Made by a program: the position numbers and the translations under genes | Shown here: positions 5,374-10,101 of the stretch, piece by piece | Layout: every line of letters begins with the position of its first letter | Numbering within the stretch: position 1 is the stretch's first letter | Notes under the pieces: generated by a model | The model's database searches: none | What the model saw: the letters and a program-made list of their open reading frames with translations, nothing else | Told to the model about the DNA's origin: nothing | Source of the DNA: Baffinella frigidus | Lineage: Eukaryota > Cryptophyceae > Cryptomonadales > Baffinellaceae | Reading direction: 5' to 3' | Assembly: GCA_026770585.1 (NCBI GenBank) | Contig: MU647340.1 | Span: 96,623-106,723 of the forward strand | DNA length: 10,101 bases

Positions 5374-5501
5374 CACAGGGGTACCTCGCTTGCAAGAAAC
5401 TGCCCCACTCCTAGGGACCACCGTAGGGCCCTGGGTAGGCATAGCCCTGCTGTAGGGTCCTAGGGGGGGGGGTGGTTTCTTATGAGCGAGGTACCCCTGT
5501 A
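5374..5501. mobile_element. Family A element, complete, 128 bp
   Basis: The left arm is CAGGGGTACCTCGCTTGCAA and the right arm ends GAGCGAGGTACCCCTG and TA (5500-5501). The left flank is CA rather than TA, one base changed. The centre, GTAGGGCCCTGGGTAGGCAT, is longer than usual, with an extended G run (nine G). Confidence 0.85.
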
Positions 5502-5574
5502 AGCTCCACGTGGAACTCAAACCGCACTCACACCGCACTCTGAGAGACGGCGCGACACGCGCGAGAGCCGGCTG

Positions 5575-6013
5575 CATGGTCGTGTTGGCTTCACTCAATC
5601 ATCCTCGCTCACACGCTACACCACGGCGGGAGATGACTTGCGAAGACTTGAGAGGACCTAGCTCTATCTCAGTCTGTTCGGGCTCACAAATGTGGTGGGT
5701 CCGGGCTCTTTTCCGCTCCAAAATTGACGGAGTTGCTCCGCACACCCAGCACGTCAACTTAAGCACCGCGCACCCAGCACGTCAACTTAAGCACGGTTGG
5801 TCAACCTCCCACGAGCAACCCGAGGCGGCCCAAATCGGGGTTTCAGCACCGGCTGGACACGCCGAAATGGTAGATATATGGTTTTACTACACAAAGATCA
5901 GGCCTGAACACTTGAGCAATTTGCTCAAAAATGCTTCACGGAATGGCAACGCTACAGGCTCCACGAATCCCGCGGAGGCCGCTGTCTTTCGCTGGATTTA
6001 CTCGAGAGCGTGA
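5575..6013 (+). CDS. Hypothetical ORF inside the 1365-bp unit, probably a remnant
   Basis: The first ATG in the open frame is at 5575 (146 codons); the frame itself is open from further upstream but only with a GTG. Residues after about 75 look most protein-like (MVDIWFYYTKIRPEHLSNL, then AEAAVFRWIYSRA). No domain is recognised. Codon use lacks the strong GC3 bias of the genes at 1653-3426. The 5' part lies in duplicated non-coding repeats, and the final codons fall in a direct repeat shared with 4913-4940. It may be an exon remnant of the mobile unit's own gene. Weak call. Confidence 0.25.
5738..5793 (+). repeat. 28-bp tandem duplication
   Basis: Two copies (5738-5765, 5766-5793) contain CCCAGCACGTCAACTTAAGC and differ at one base. 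The length of 28 is not a multiple of three, so the copies read in different frames within the overlapping ORF. This argues against the N-terminal part of that ORF being conserved protein. Confidence 0.85.
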
Positions 6014-6187
6014 CCCGGCCTTAGAAGGCCGGTAGTTACATGTACTAGTCAACTCTCTCTACTTAGTCGGCCTAAGTGAATGTACTTGAGGAGGCTTAAG
6101 TGAATCTACGCCGACGTCCTCATAACCTTGCGTCCTTAGATGCCCTTAGAGCCTAGATACCCACAGTTTCCGAGGCAGCGCTACATG

Positions 6188-6309
6188 TACAGGGGTACCT
6201 CGCTCATAAGAAACCGCCCCCCCCCCTAGGAGCACCATAGGGCCCTACGCATGGTCCTACTGTAGGGTCCTAGGGGGGTGCGGTTTCTTATGAGCGAGGT
6301 ACCCCTGTA
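6188..6309. mobile_element. Family A element, complete
   Basis: A 122-bp copy with TA at both ends, arms CAGGGGTACCTCGCTCATAA and its complement. It starts eight bases after the right end of the 1365-bp unit. The core, CCATAGGGCCCTACGCATGG, closely matches the copy at 641. The two arms are nearly identical, suggesting a young copy. Confidence 0.9.
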
Positions 6310-6361
6310 GACGACGTGCTTTGCAGCGGACCGGAGCTCCGTGCGACAGTTGGAACAGTTT

Positions 6362-6443
6362 CATAGGGGCCTAGGGGGGCTCCTACGAAAAATCCTACGG
6401 CCTACGGTAGGTAATACCGTAGGCCCAACTACCCCATTTTGAG
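6362..6443. repeat. Family D remnant
   Basis: CCTACGGTAGGTAATACCGT followed by AGGCCCAACTACCCCATTTTGAG matches the right half of the family D element at 8700-8914 (AATACCGTAGGCTTAACTAC, CCGGTTTTCAGG). The left terminus is not recognisable. No gene is seen between 6310 and 6600. Confidence 0.65.
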
Positions 6444-6481
6444 TCCGACGCCCTCGGGACTGACGGGCCCGCCTCGGGGCA

Positions 6482-6512
6482 GGTCAAATCTTCAGACGGG
6501 AAAGATTTGACC
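6482..6512. repeat. Inverted repeat GGTCAAATCTT / AAGATTTGACC
   Basis: Perfect 11-bp arms (6482-6492, 6502-6512) are separated by nine bases. They share the GGTCAAA half-site with the intergenic inverted repeat at 2463-2480 and the palindrome in family B. It may be an independent binding site or a small element end. Confidence 0.5.
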
Positions 6513-6600
6513 ATCAAGGCTCCAGTAACGTTTTGACCATGAATGGCTCAAGCGACGAAGGCGGCGATGATCCGATCGTGCGTCGCGGAGAGGCCCTGCG

Positions 6601-6724
6601 TGGGTTTAGGGTTTAGGGTTTGAGGTTTGGGGTTTGGGGTTGAGGGTTTGGGATTTAATGTTTATTGTTTATGGTTTAGGGTTTTGGGTGCATGGTTTCG
6701 GGCTTCGGGTGCAGGGTTTAGGGT
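6601..6724 (+). repeat. Interstitial telomere-like tract (TTTAGGG-type)
   Basis: A run of TTTAGGG and close variants (GTTTGGG, GTTTGAGG, GTTTATG, TTTCGGG) extends over about 120 bp. Degeneracy shows that it is an old internal tract rather than a chromosome end. The G-rich strand is the plus strand, as in the tract at 9816-9990. A complete family A copy starts about 80 bp further on. Confidence 0.8.
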
Positions 6725-6806
6725 GGAAAGGGGTAACTCGCGAATCCCTACCGAGCGTCCTACAGGGGCTACTCTAGATTAAGGACATGCTCCGCCGCCT
6801 TCCACT

Positions 6807-6927
6807 TGCAGGGGTACCTCGCTCACAAGAAACCGCCCCCCCCTAGGACCCTACAGTAGGACCATGCCTAGGGCCCTATGGTGGTCCTAGGGGGGGAGTC
6901 GTTTCTTATGAGCGAGGTACCCCTGTA
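6807..6927. mobile_element. Family A element, complete
   Basis: A 121-bp copy with the right TA at 6926-6927. The left flank reads TG instead of TA (one change). The left arm is CAGGGGTACCTCGCTCACAA and the right arm ends GAGCGAGGTACCCCTG. The centre is CCCTACAGTAGGACCATGCC. Confidence 0.88.
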
Positions 6928-6989
6928 GCAGCGCCCGAGTTTTATCTTCCCTGGATTTCCGGGGATCCTTGCAAGCCCCTTCCCCTGAA

Positions 6990-7055
6990 ATGAATTACAA
7001 CGTGTACCAGAATCGTTTAGATGGACACATCATCGAAGGCCCCAGTGGCTCGCGC
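6990..7055 (+). pseudogene. Possible orphan exon with GTAAG donor
   Basis: A 22-codon frame (MNYNVYQNRLDG, then HIIEGPSGSR) ends exactly at a consensus-like donor (CGC|GTAAGC). A diverged copy of the same segment occurs at 8019-8070, where it again ends at a donor-like site (AAG|GTGAGG) but contains in-frame stops. The paired position of the donors suggests both derive from an ancestral exon. No downstream partner exon is identified. Confidence 0.3.
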
Positions 7056-7092
7056 GTAAGCCCTGTAATGTAGGAGTGTCTCTCTCGCTGGA

Positions 7093-7253
7093 CCACACAG
7101 CGGACTTCGAAGGGGTTTCGAATAACCCTTAGACGACACGACCTACGACCCTACGGTAGGCAACCCGTAGGGACATAGGGGTGTTCCTACGGGTAAGGCA
7201 ACGGAACGTCGGCCCGATTTGGGCCGAACATCCCTTCGTAGCCCGCTGTGTGG
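7093..7253. mobile_element. 161-bp inverted-repeat element (CCACACAGCGG ends) with shared core
   Basis: Terminal repeats of about 22 bp (CCACACAGCGGACTTCGAAG and its near complement at 7232-7253; 19 of 22 match) enclose CCCTACGGTAGGCAACCCGT followed by AGGGACATAGGGG. That core also appears at 7763-7793 and 7934-7974. The ends are unrelated to families A, B and D. An additional stem, CGGCCCGATTTGGGCCG, lies near the right end. The same right end recurs at 7366-7377 and 7480-7503 in the following tandem repeat. Confidence 0.6.
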
Positions 7254-7503
7254 TAGTGAGTAAGTAGTAAGTAAGAGAAAGGACCTAGTAAGTAAGTTAG
7301 TAAGTAAGTTAGTTAGTACGCAAGTAAGTAAGGCCTTAAGTAAGTAAGACTTTAAGTAAGTAAGTCCCGCTGTGTGGGGAAGTAGTAAGTAAGAGAAAGG
7401 ACCCAGTAAGTAAGTAAGTAAGTAAGTTGGTTAGTACGCAAGTAAGTAAGGCCTTATGTAAGTAAGTAAGGCCTTAAGTAACATCCCTTTGCCCGCTGTG
7501 TGG
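7242..7503 (+). repeat. Two-unit tandem repeat (about 125 bp) rich in TAAG
   Basis: The boundary motif CCCGCTGTGTGG occurs at 7242, 7366 and 7492, delimiting two units of 124 and 126 bp. Each contains AGTAAGAGAAAGGACC, several AGTAAGTAAG runs, GTTAGTACGCAAGTAAGTAA and GGCCTTA. The boundary motif is the terminus of the adjacent 161-bp element, so duplication spread from that element's end. The repeated TAAG and GTAAGT motifs resemble splice donors but are microsatellite sequence. Confidence 0.8.
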
Positions 7504-7554
7504 GTACCTCACCCCGGATATAGATGGGATATCAAGGCTCGCAACCTACATAGC

Positions 7555-7602
7555 TAGAGGCTCGCAACCTGGCGGATGAAGGCGAGGGGCGCGGTGATGG
7601 GT
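7555..7602 (+). pseudogene. Signal-peptide-like segment copy 1 (5' part only)
   Basis: AGAGGCTCGCAACCTGGCGG then ATGAAGGCGAGGGGCGCGGT. It encodes MKARGAV and is cut off by a partial family B element. It is the first of seven related segments between 7555 and 8960. Confidence 0.55.
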
Positions 7603-7685
7603 CAAAATTGACCCCCCAAGAGGTCCTAGGCAGGTCCTAGGGCCCTACGGTAGGGCGTATGCGCCTACTCGCCACTTAGGGGATA
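7600..7685. repeat. Family B element, left terminus missing
   Basis: GGTCAAAATTGACC is followed by AAGAGGTCCTAGGCAGGTCC, the core TAGGGCCCTACGGTAGGGC, and the right end GCCACTTAGGGGATA. The first 20 bases or so of a normal B copy are absent where it joins signal-peptide copy 1. Confidence 0.72.
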
Positions 7686-7690
7686 CTGAA

Positions 7691-7772
7691 TGAGAGGCTC
7701 GCAACTTGGTGGATGAAGGCGGGGGGCGCGGTCATCACGGCGCTCTCCACCGTCAGCGTCTCCCTACGGTAG
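7691..7772 (+). pseudogene. Signal-peptide-like segment copy 2, broken
   Basis: The ATG at 7713 gives MKAGGAVITALSTVSVS, then LR and a stop at 7770-7772, where a core repeat (CCTACGGTAGG) replaces the normal continuation. A short basic N-terminus followed by a hydrophobic stretch is what a signal peptide looks like. The cleavage region seen in copies 4-7 is missing. Confidence 0.5.
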
Positions 7773-7852
7773 GCAACCCGTAGGGACATAGGGGGCGCAA
7801 GAGGTCCTAGGCAGGTCCTAGGGCCCTACGGTAGGGCGTATGGGCCTACGAG
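7763..7852. repeat. Fused core repeats (D-type plus family B remnant)
   Basis: CCCTACGGTAGGCAACCCGT (as in the 161-bp element) is joined to a family B middle section (AAGAGGTCCTAGGCAGGTCC, CCCTACGGTAGGGCGTATGG, GCCTACG). Neither family's terminus is present. It separates signal-peptide copies 2 and 3. Confidence 0.6.
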
Positions 7853-7946
7853 GGAGAGGCTCATAACCTGGTGGATGAAGGCGAGGGGCGCGGTCATCAT
7901 CGCGCTCTCCACTGTCAGCTTCTCCTGCGTTGGGACCCTACGGTAG
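7853..7946 (+). pseudogene. Signal-peptide-like segment copy 3, broken
   Basis: The ATG at 7875 gives MKARGAVIIALSTVSFSC, then VGTLR and a stop at 7944-7946. It is interrupted by the same kind of core repeat (CCCTACGGTAGGCAGCCCGT) as copy 2, a few codons further along. Upstream it shares GAGGCTCATAACCTGGTGG with copies 1, 2 and 4. Confidence 0.5.
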
Positions 7947-7978
7947 GCAGCCCGTAGGGGCATAGGGGGGGTTCCTAA
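7934..7978. repeat. D-type core repeat remnant
   Basis: CCCTACGGTAGGCAGCCCGT followed by AGGGGCATAGGGGGGGTTCCT. It matches the core of the 161-bp element and the copy at 7763. No termini are recognised. The following 7979-8018 is unique. Confidence 0.6.
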
Positions 7979-8018
7979 GGAATTCCGGTTGGAATATAGG
8001 GCAATGGATAAGATGCTA

Positions 8019-8070
8019 GTACAAATCGTTTAGAAGGACTGCATCCGTGAAGACCACGGTGGCTGCTAAG
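8019..8070 (+). pseudogene. Diverged copy of the possible exon at 6990
   Basis: It aligns with 7004-7055 (shared AATCGTTTAGA, GGAC, CATC, GTGGCT) and ends at AAG|GTGAGG, a donor-like site in the same relative position. It has lost the open frame seen at 6990. It lies directly upstream of signal-peptide copy 4, so the two repeated segments may once have been neighbouring parts of one gene. Confidence 0.35.
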
Positions 8071-8191
8071 GTGAGGCTCGCAACCTGGTGGATGAAGGCG
8101 AGGGGCGCAGTCATCATCGCGCTTTCGACCGTCAACTTCTCCTGCGCACACGCGTCTGCGGTTAGATTGCGTGTGCCACTGTCGAGCCAAC
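8071..8191 (+). pseudogene. Signal-peptide-like segment copy 4 (best ATG-started copy)
   Basis: The ATG at 8092 begins a 33-residue segment: basic start MKAR, hydrophobic GAVIIALSTVNF, then a small-residue zone SCAHASAV and an Arg/Ser-rich continuation (RLRVPLSSQ). This is the layout of a signal peptide with an A-x-A cleavage site followed by a basic, hydroxylated, acid-free stretch. That layout is known from bipartite plastid presequences of secondary-plastid algae. A family B element has inserted right after SSQ (TA at 8192-8193), cutting off any mature protein; the frame then runs to a stop at 8230-8232 inside that element. It could also be a secreted-protein signal. Inference only. Confidence 0.45.
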
Positions 8192-8296
8192 TATCCCTGA
8201 AGTGGCCAGTAGGCGCATACGCCCTACCGTAGGGCCCTAGGACCTGCCTAGGACCTCTTGGCCGTCAAATTTGACGGCATGGCCACTCAAAGAATA
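8192..8296. mobile_element. Family B element, complete
   Basis: A 105-bp copy with TA at 8192-8193 and 8295-8296. The left end is TATCCCTGAAGTGGCCA, the core CCTACCGTAGGGCCCTAGG, the inner palindrome CCGTCAAATTTGACGG, and the right end CACTCAAAGAATA has decayed. Copy 5 of the neighbouring repeat has AGCCAACTACACAG at the equivalent place, without the element. This fits a TA target. Confidence 0.85.
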
Positions 8297-8492
8297 CACA
8301 AGAATAAAAACCAGGTCCAGAATCTGGACCTGGCTCATCTTCGCGCTCTCCACCGTCAGCCTCTCCTGCACACACGCGTTTGCGGTTAGATTGCGTGTGC
8401 CGCTGTCGAGCCAACTACACAGCCAGGCCGGATATTTCGTCAACGTCAATTCATCCACAAAATCTGTCAACTTAGAAACGAGGCACCCGTAA
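8297..8492 (+). pseudogene. Signal-peptide-like segment copy 5 with longest downstream frame
   Basis: The plus-strand frame reads TRSRIWTWLIFALSTVSL, then SCTHAFAVRLR, VPLSSQ and about 20 further residues to a stop at 8490-8492. The upstream part differs from copies 1-4: it starts with CACAAGAATAAAAACCAGG and a 23-bp near-palindrome, and there is no in-frame ATG outside the B element. The A-x-A|F junction (THA|FAV) is the form typical of heterokont and haptophyte plastid targeting. A strong donor-like site (GCAG|GTGAGT) occurs at 8520-8521, after the stop. Probably an exon fragment or pseudogene. Confidence 0.4.
8311..8333. repeat. 23-bp near-perfect palindrome
   Basis: CCAGGTCCAGA, one A, then TCTGGACCTGG: perfect 11-bp arms. 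An imperfect version stands at 8579-8601 in front of copy 6, so it belongs to the repeated unit. In the coding reading it gives the KTRSR-WTWL stretch. Confidence 0.75.
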
Positions 8493-8564
8493 TGGGTACT
8501 TCTTGACTACACATTCGCAGGTGAGTTGACTCATACAAAAACTCCGCCCTGGCAGTGAACTATG

Positions 8565-8690
8565 CACAAGAGTAAAAACCAGGTCTAGAACCTGGACCTG
8601 GCTCATCATCGCGCTTTCGACTGTCAGCGTCTCCTGCACACACGCGTGTGCGGTTAGATTGCGTGTGCCGCTCTCGAGCCAACTTGATAC
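8565..8690 (+). pseudogene. Signal-peptide-like segment copy 6
   Basis: It aligns with copy 5 from CACAAGAGTAAAAACCAGG onward. The reading is TRSRTWTWLIIALSTVSV, SCTHACAVRLR, VPLSSQ and then a few residues into the adjacent family D element. Among copies 4, 5 and 6, five of nine substitutions fall at third codon positions of this plus-strand frame and are synonymous. That favours this strand and frame as the ancestral coding one. Confidence 0.4.
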
Positions 8691-8699
8691 GGTCACGTC

Positions 8700-8914
8700 C
8701 CTGAAAACCGGGTAGTTACGACCTACGGTATTGCCTACGGTAGGCCGAAGGGCTCCTAGGACCTGGTCACGTCCTGAAAACCAGGTGGTTAGGCCTACGG
8801 TATTGCCTACGGTAGGCCGTAGGGCTCCTAGGACCTAATGTTCCGTAGGACCCCCCCTAGGCCCCTAGGGCCTACCGTAGGCAATACCGTAGGCTTAACT
8901 ACCCGGTTTTCAGG
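8700..8914. mobile_element. Family D inverted-repeat element with internal duplication
   Basis: The ends CCTGAAAACCGGGTAGTTA (8700-8718) and TAACTACCCGGTTTTCAGG (8896-8914) are perfect 19-bp complements. The repeat extends inward as CCTACGGTATTGCCTACGG and its complement near 8868-8890. A 73-bp segment is tandemly duplicated (8691-8764 and 8765-8836), including the flanking GGTCACGTC. The centre carries GGCTCCTAGGACCT and CCTAGGCCCCTAGG, resembling the cores of families A and B. It is non-coding and separates signal-peptide copies 6 and 7. Confidence 0.75.
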
Positions 8915-8925
8915 ATTTTCTTCCC

Positions 8926-8960
8926 CTTCTCCTGCGCACAAGCGTTCGCGGTTAGGTTAG
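8926..8960 (+). pseudogene. Signal-peptide-like segment copy 7 (cleavage region only)
   Basis: The reading FSCAQAFAVR covers only the A-x-A|F region of the repeated segment (CTTCTCCTGCGCACAAGCG then TTCGCGGTTAG). The upstream part is replaced by family D and the downstream part is interrupted after GTTAG by an AT-rich foldback element. AGATTGC resumes after that element (9106-9112), as in the other copies. Confidence 0.4.
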
Positions 8961-9110
8961 ATTTCATCTCGAAAGATAACTGAACCAGTTCCCTAATTAG
9001 CCTTTGCATTCAATTAGGAGTCCTAATTGAATTTACTATGCCATAACTCATTTCTCCTCTGCACCCTCCTAATGAAAAGGAACTGATTCTGTTATCTTCC
9101 GAGATGAGAT
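8961..9110. mobile_element. 150-bp AT-rich foldback element
   Basis: The outer arms (CATCTCGAAAGATAACTGAA at 8965-8984, extending to 8992; complement at 9079-9106) match at 25 of 28 positions. An inner perfect 12-bp pair (ATTCAATTAGGA, G, TCCTAATTGAAT) lies near the middle. AGATT-like sequence is present on both sides, consistent with a short target duplication within signal-peptide copy 7. It is markedly AT-richer than the surroundings. Confidence 0.65.
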
Positions 9111-9284
9111 TGCTGGTGTTCTCCTTTAGGTCCTTTAGGTTTTAATTTCGCCCAACATTATGCCAGCGACACGCCCTTCCGTAGAAAGGACTGCAGAGAA
9201 AGCATTTTTGCTTTCGGATCGCGTCCTCTTCGTTACCAAATTAGCTGACAACTTGCCAGCTAATTTTCGCCGTAGCAAGAGGTT
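9111..9284. other. Non-coding stretch with two small hairpins
   Basis: No gene is seen. GAAAGCA-TTTT-TGCTTTC (9198-9215) and AATTAGCTG/CAGCTAATT (9239-9265, nine-base loop) are perfect small stems, 23 bp apart. Together they could belong to one structured RNA, but there are no recognisable tRNA, snRNA or snoRNA boxes. Confidence 0.4.
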
Positions 9285-9345
9285 CAGGGATTAGGGATTG
9301 AGGTCTAGAGTCTGGGTGTAGGGTTCATGGTACATGGCAGGACAG
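9285..9345 (+). repeat. Highly degenerate telomere-like stretch
   Basis: GGGATTAGGGATTGAGG and GGGTGTAGGGTTCATGG are spaced variants of the TTTAGGG theme. It stands before a 60-bp segment whose diverged copy (9736-9792) stands before the main telomere-like tract, so the region looks duplicated. Confidence 0.5.
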
Positions 9346-9403
9346 CCAGGAGCGTTCCAAGATCCTGGAGGGGGGGCTCCCACACCCGGTTCTCGATCAT
9401 TGC
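9341..9403 (+). repeat. Direct repeat copy 1 (copy 2 at 9731-9792)
   Basis: Both copies contain GCCAGGA, then an exact 24-bp block beginning CCCACACCCGGTTCTCGAT and ending CATTG. The first copy ends at a family A element (9411) and the second runs into the telomere-like tract at 9816. Confidence 0.75.
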
Positions 9404-9410
9404 CACCCTC

Positions 9411-9530
9411 TACAGGGGTACCTCGCTCATAAGAAACTGACCCCCCCCTAGGACCACCGTAGGGACCTAGGCATAGGCCTACTGTAGGGTCCTAGGGGGG
9501 GCGGTTTCTTATGAGCGAGGTACCCCTCTA
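9411..9530. mobile_element. Family A element, complete
   Basis: A 120-bp copy with TA at both ends (9411-9412, 9529-9530). The left arm is CAGGGGTACCTCGCTCATAA and the right arm ends GAGCGAGGTACCCCTC, with one terminal G changed to C. The centre, CCGTAGGGACCTAGGCATAGG, resembles the copy at 641. Confidence 0.9.
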
Positions 9531-9652
9531 GCTCTGCCTCACTCGTCTTGACCGACTATTCTCAAGTTGCCGTTTTGGGCCCGCAGTAGAAACCCGGTAA
9601 CTTTGGGGCGGAAACGAGCCTGGGGGGGCGGAATTGGTGAGCCCGAATAGAC

Positions 9653-9721
9653 TGAGAGAGAGCGAGAGAGAGAGAGAGAGAGAGGGAGGGAGGGAGGGAG
9701 AGAGAGTGAGAGAGAGAGAGG
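9653..9721 (+). repeat. GA/GGGA microsatellite
   Basis: (GA)n with an internal (GGGA)4 block and GAGAGTGAGAG interruptions, about 69 bp. On the minus strand it gives long Ser/Leu/Pro frames that are not genes. A 21-bp segment before it (GGTGAGCCCGAATAGACTGA) is the inverted form of the sequence at 5251-5271. Confidence 0.85.
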
Positions 9722-9730
9722 TACCTGGAA

Positions 9731-9792
9731 TGAGAGCCAGGACCGCTCGAGGTTTTGGACGGGCGCTTCCCACACCCGGTTCTCGATCATTG
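9731..9792 (+). repeat. Direct repeat copy 2 (copy 1 at 9341-9403)
   Basis: GAGAGCCAGGACCGCTCGAGG is followed by the shared block starting CCCACACCCGGTTCTCGAT. It is diverged in the first half and identical in the last 24 bp. Distance to copy 1 is about 390 bp. Confidence 0.7.
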
Positions 9793-9815
9793 AGGGTAGT
9801 CGCCGCGATAGAACC

Positions 9816-9990
9816 TGGGGGTTAGGGGTTTGGGGTTAGGGTTTGGGGTTTGGGGTTCGGGGTTCAGGGTCGAATTTTAGGGTGTGGGGTGTAGGGTTTG
9901 GAGTTTAGGGTTTAGGGTTTAGGGTTTATGGTTTAGGGTTTAGGGTTTAGGGATTAGGGTTCAAGGTTTAGGGTTTAGGGTTGAGGGTTA
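9816..9990 (+). repeat. Interstitial telomere-like tract (TTTAGGG-type)
   Basis: About 175 bp of TTTAGGG and variants. The most regular part, at about 9904-9975, has several consecutive perfect TTTAGGG units. The first half is degenerate (GTTTGGGG, GGTTCGGGG). It is less degenerate than the tract at 6601. The G-rich strand is plus, so a chromosome end in this orientation would lie to the right, but ordinary sequence follows. Confidence 0.85.
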
Positions 9991-10101
9991 CACGGGGGCA
10001 GACCTCAAAAGGACATATGAACATGATGGCAGTGTTCGCGAAGAGAGGAGCAAATACTTCCCAACCCTCCCGTAGAGCCTTCTCTCTCTCGCAGAGAGAG
10101 G
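9991..10101. other. Window end, no gene seen
   Basis: Unique sequence follows the telomere-like tract. The last 19 bases form a CTCTCTCTCGCAGAGAGAG hairpin running to the window edge; an element may begin here. Confidence 0.4.

Larger units (their letters stand above)
4816..6180. mobile_element. 1365-bp unit bounded by about 58-bp inverted repeats
   Basis: Left arm 4816-4873 and right arm 6121-6180 are reverse complements at roughly 90%, including a perfect 25-bp block around TGGGTATCTAGGCTC. Both ends are CGCTGCCTC in their own orientation. Just inside, a direct repeat of about 45 bp (TTTACTCGAGAG followed by TTAGAAGGCC) occurs near 4913-4960 and 5981-6029. The interior holds a short tandem array, two family A insertions, a duplicated segment and one short ORF, but no recognisable transposase. 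No clear target duplication is visible. It may be a non-autonomous transposon of a larger class, or a rearranged repeat. Confidence 0.6.

Noticed and set aside
5510-5574. Upstream extension of the ORF ending at 6013, starting at GTG
   Set aside because: GTG starts are not expected in a eukaryotic gene and this part lies in duplicated non-coding repeat. The first ATG is at 5575.
8237-8696. Minus-strand frames sharing SGTRNLTA and SQVQ-LDLVF segments
   Set aside because: They overlap signal-peptide copies 5 and 6. In the plus frame more substitutions are synonymous and a signal-peptide pattern is visible, so the minus reading is probably a shadow, though not excluded.
9198-9265. tRNA or snRNA in the hairpin region
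   Set aside because: No cloverleaf, A/B box or Sm-site pattern could be recognised, only two separate small stems.
9528-9825. Ser/Leu-rich minus-strand and Arg/Glu-rich plus-strand frames
   Set aside because: They are translations of the GA/TC microsatellite and family A arm.

Overview
This is eukaryotic nuclear DNA, most likely from a unicellular alga or another protist. The reasons are TTTAGGG-type (plant, algal and alveolate style) telomere-like tracts inside the sequence, a spliced gene with three short phase-0 introns, very GC-rich third codon positions in the two best gene models, no bacterial operon structure, and a very high density of short inverted-repeat transposon-like elements. 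A set of repeated signal-peptide-like coding fragments with an AxA|F or AxA|S junction hints at a secondary-plastid alga, but this is inference and the species is not identified.

Layout. 1-1600: nested short elements of two families, here called A (about 121 bp, CAGGGGTACCTCG ends, TA target) and B (about 105 bp, TCCCTTAAGTGGCCA ends, TA target), plus a 135-bp foldback. 1600-3550: the only gene island. A minus-strand gene (1653-2222) has an SH3/KOW-like core, and a divergent plus-strand Gln/Met-rich gene (exons 2553-2744, 2944-3072, 3112-3141, 3331-3426) lies across a 330-bp intergenic region with an 18-bp inverted repeat. 3700-4520: more A and B copies and a 60-bp tandem duplication. 4550-6180: a fragment resembling the Gln/Met-rich gene, split by a 211-bp element with a GCAG target duplication and a 42-bp perfect palindrome. 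Next to it is a 1365-bp inverted-repeat-bounded unit holding tandem repeats, two A copies and a short ORF. 6188-7000: A copies, a remnant of family D and a telomere-like tract. 7090-7505: a 161-bp inverted-repeat element and a TAAG-rich tandem repeat. 7555-8960: seven degenerate copies of a signal-peptide-like coding segment, interrupted by B and D elements. 8961-10101: an AT-rich foldback, an A copy, a GA microsatellite and a second telomere-like tract.

The most notable patterns are these. (1) Family A ends closely resemble the Tigger/pogo terminal repeat, and the A and B families are inserted into each other, which shows the TA target directly. (2) Several families with unrelated termini carry the same GC-rich palindromic core (CCTACGGTAGG, TAGGGCCCTA, CCTAGGACC). 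(3) A targeting-presequence-like segment has been amplified without its mature protein. Apart from the two genes at 1653-3426, nothing in the window has the look of an intact host gene.
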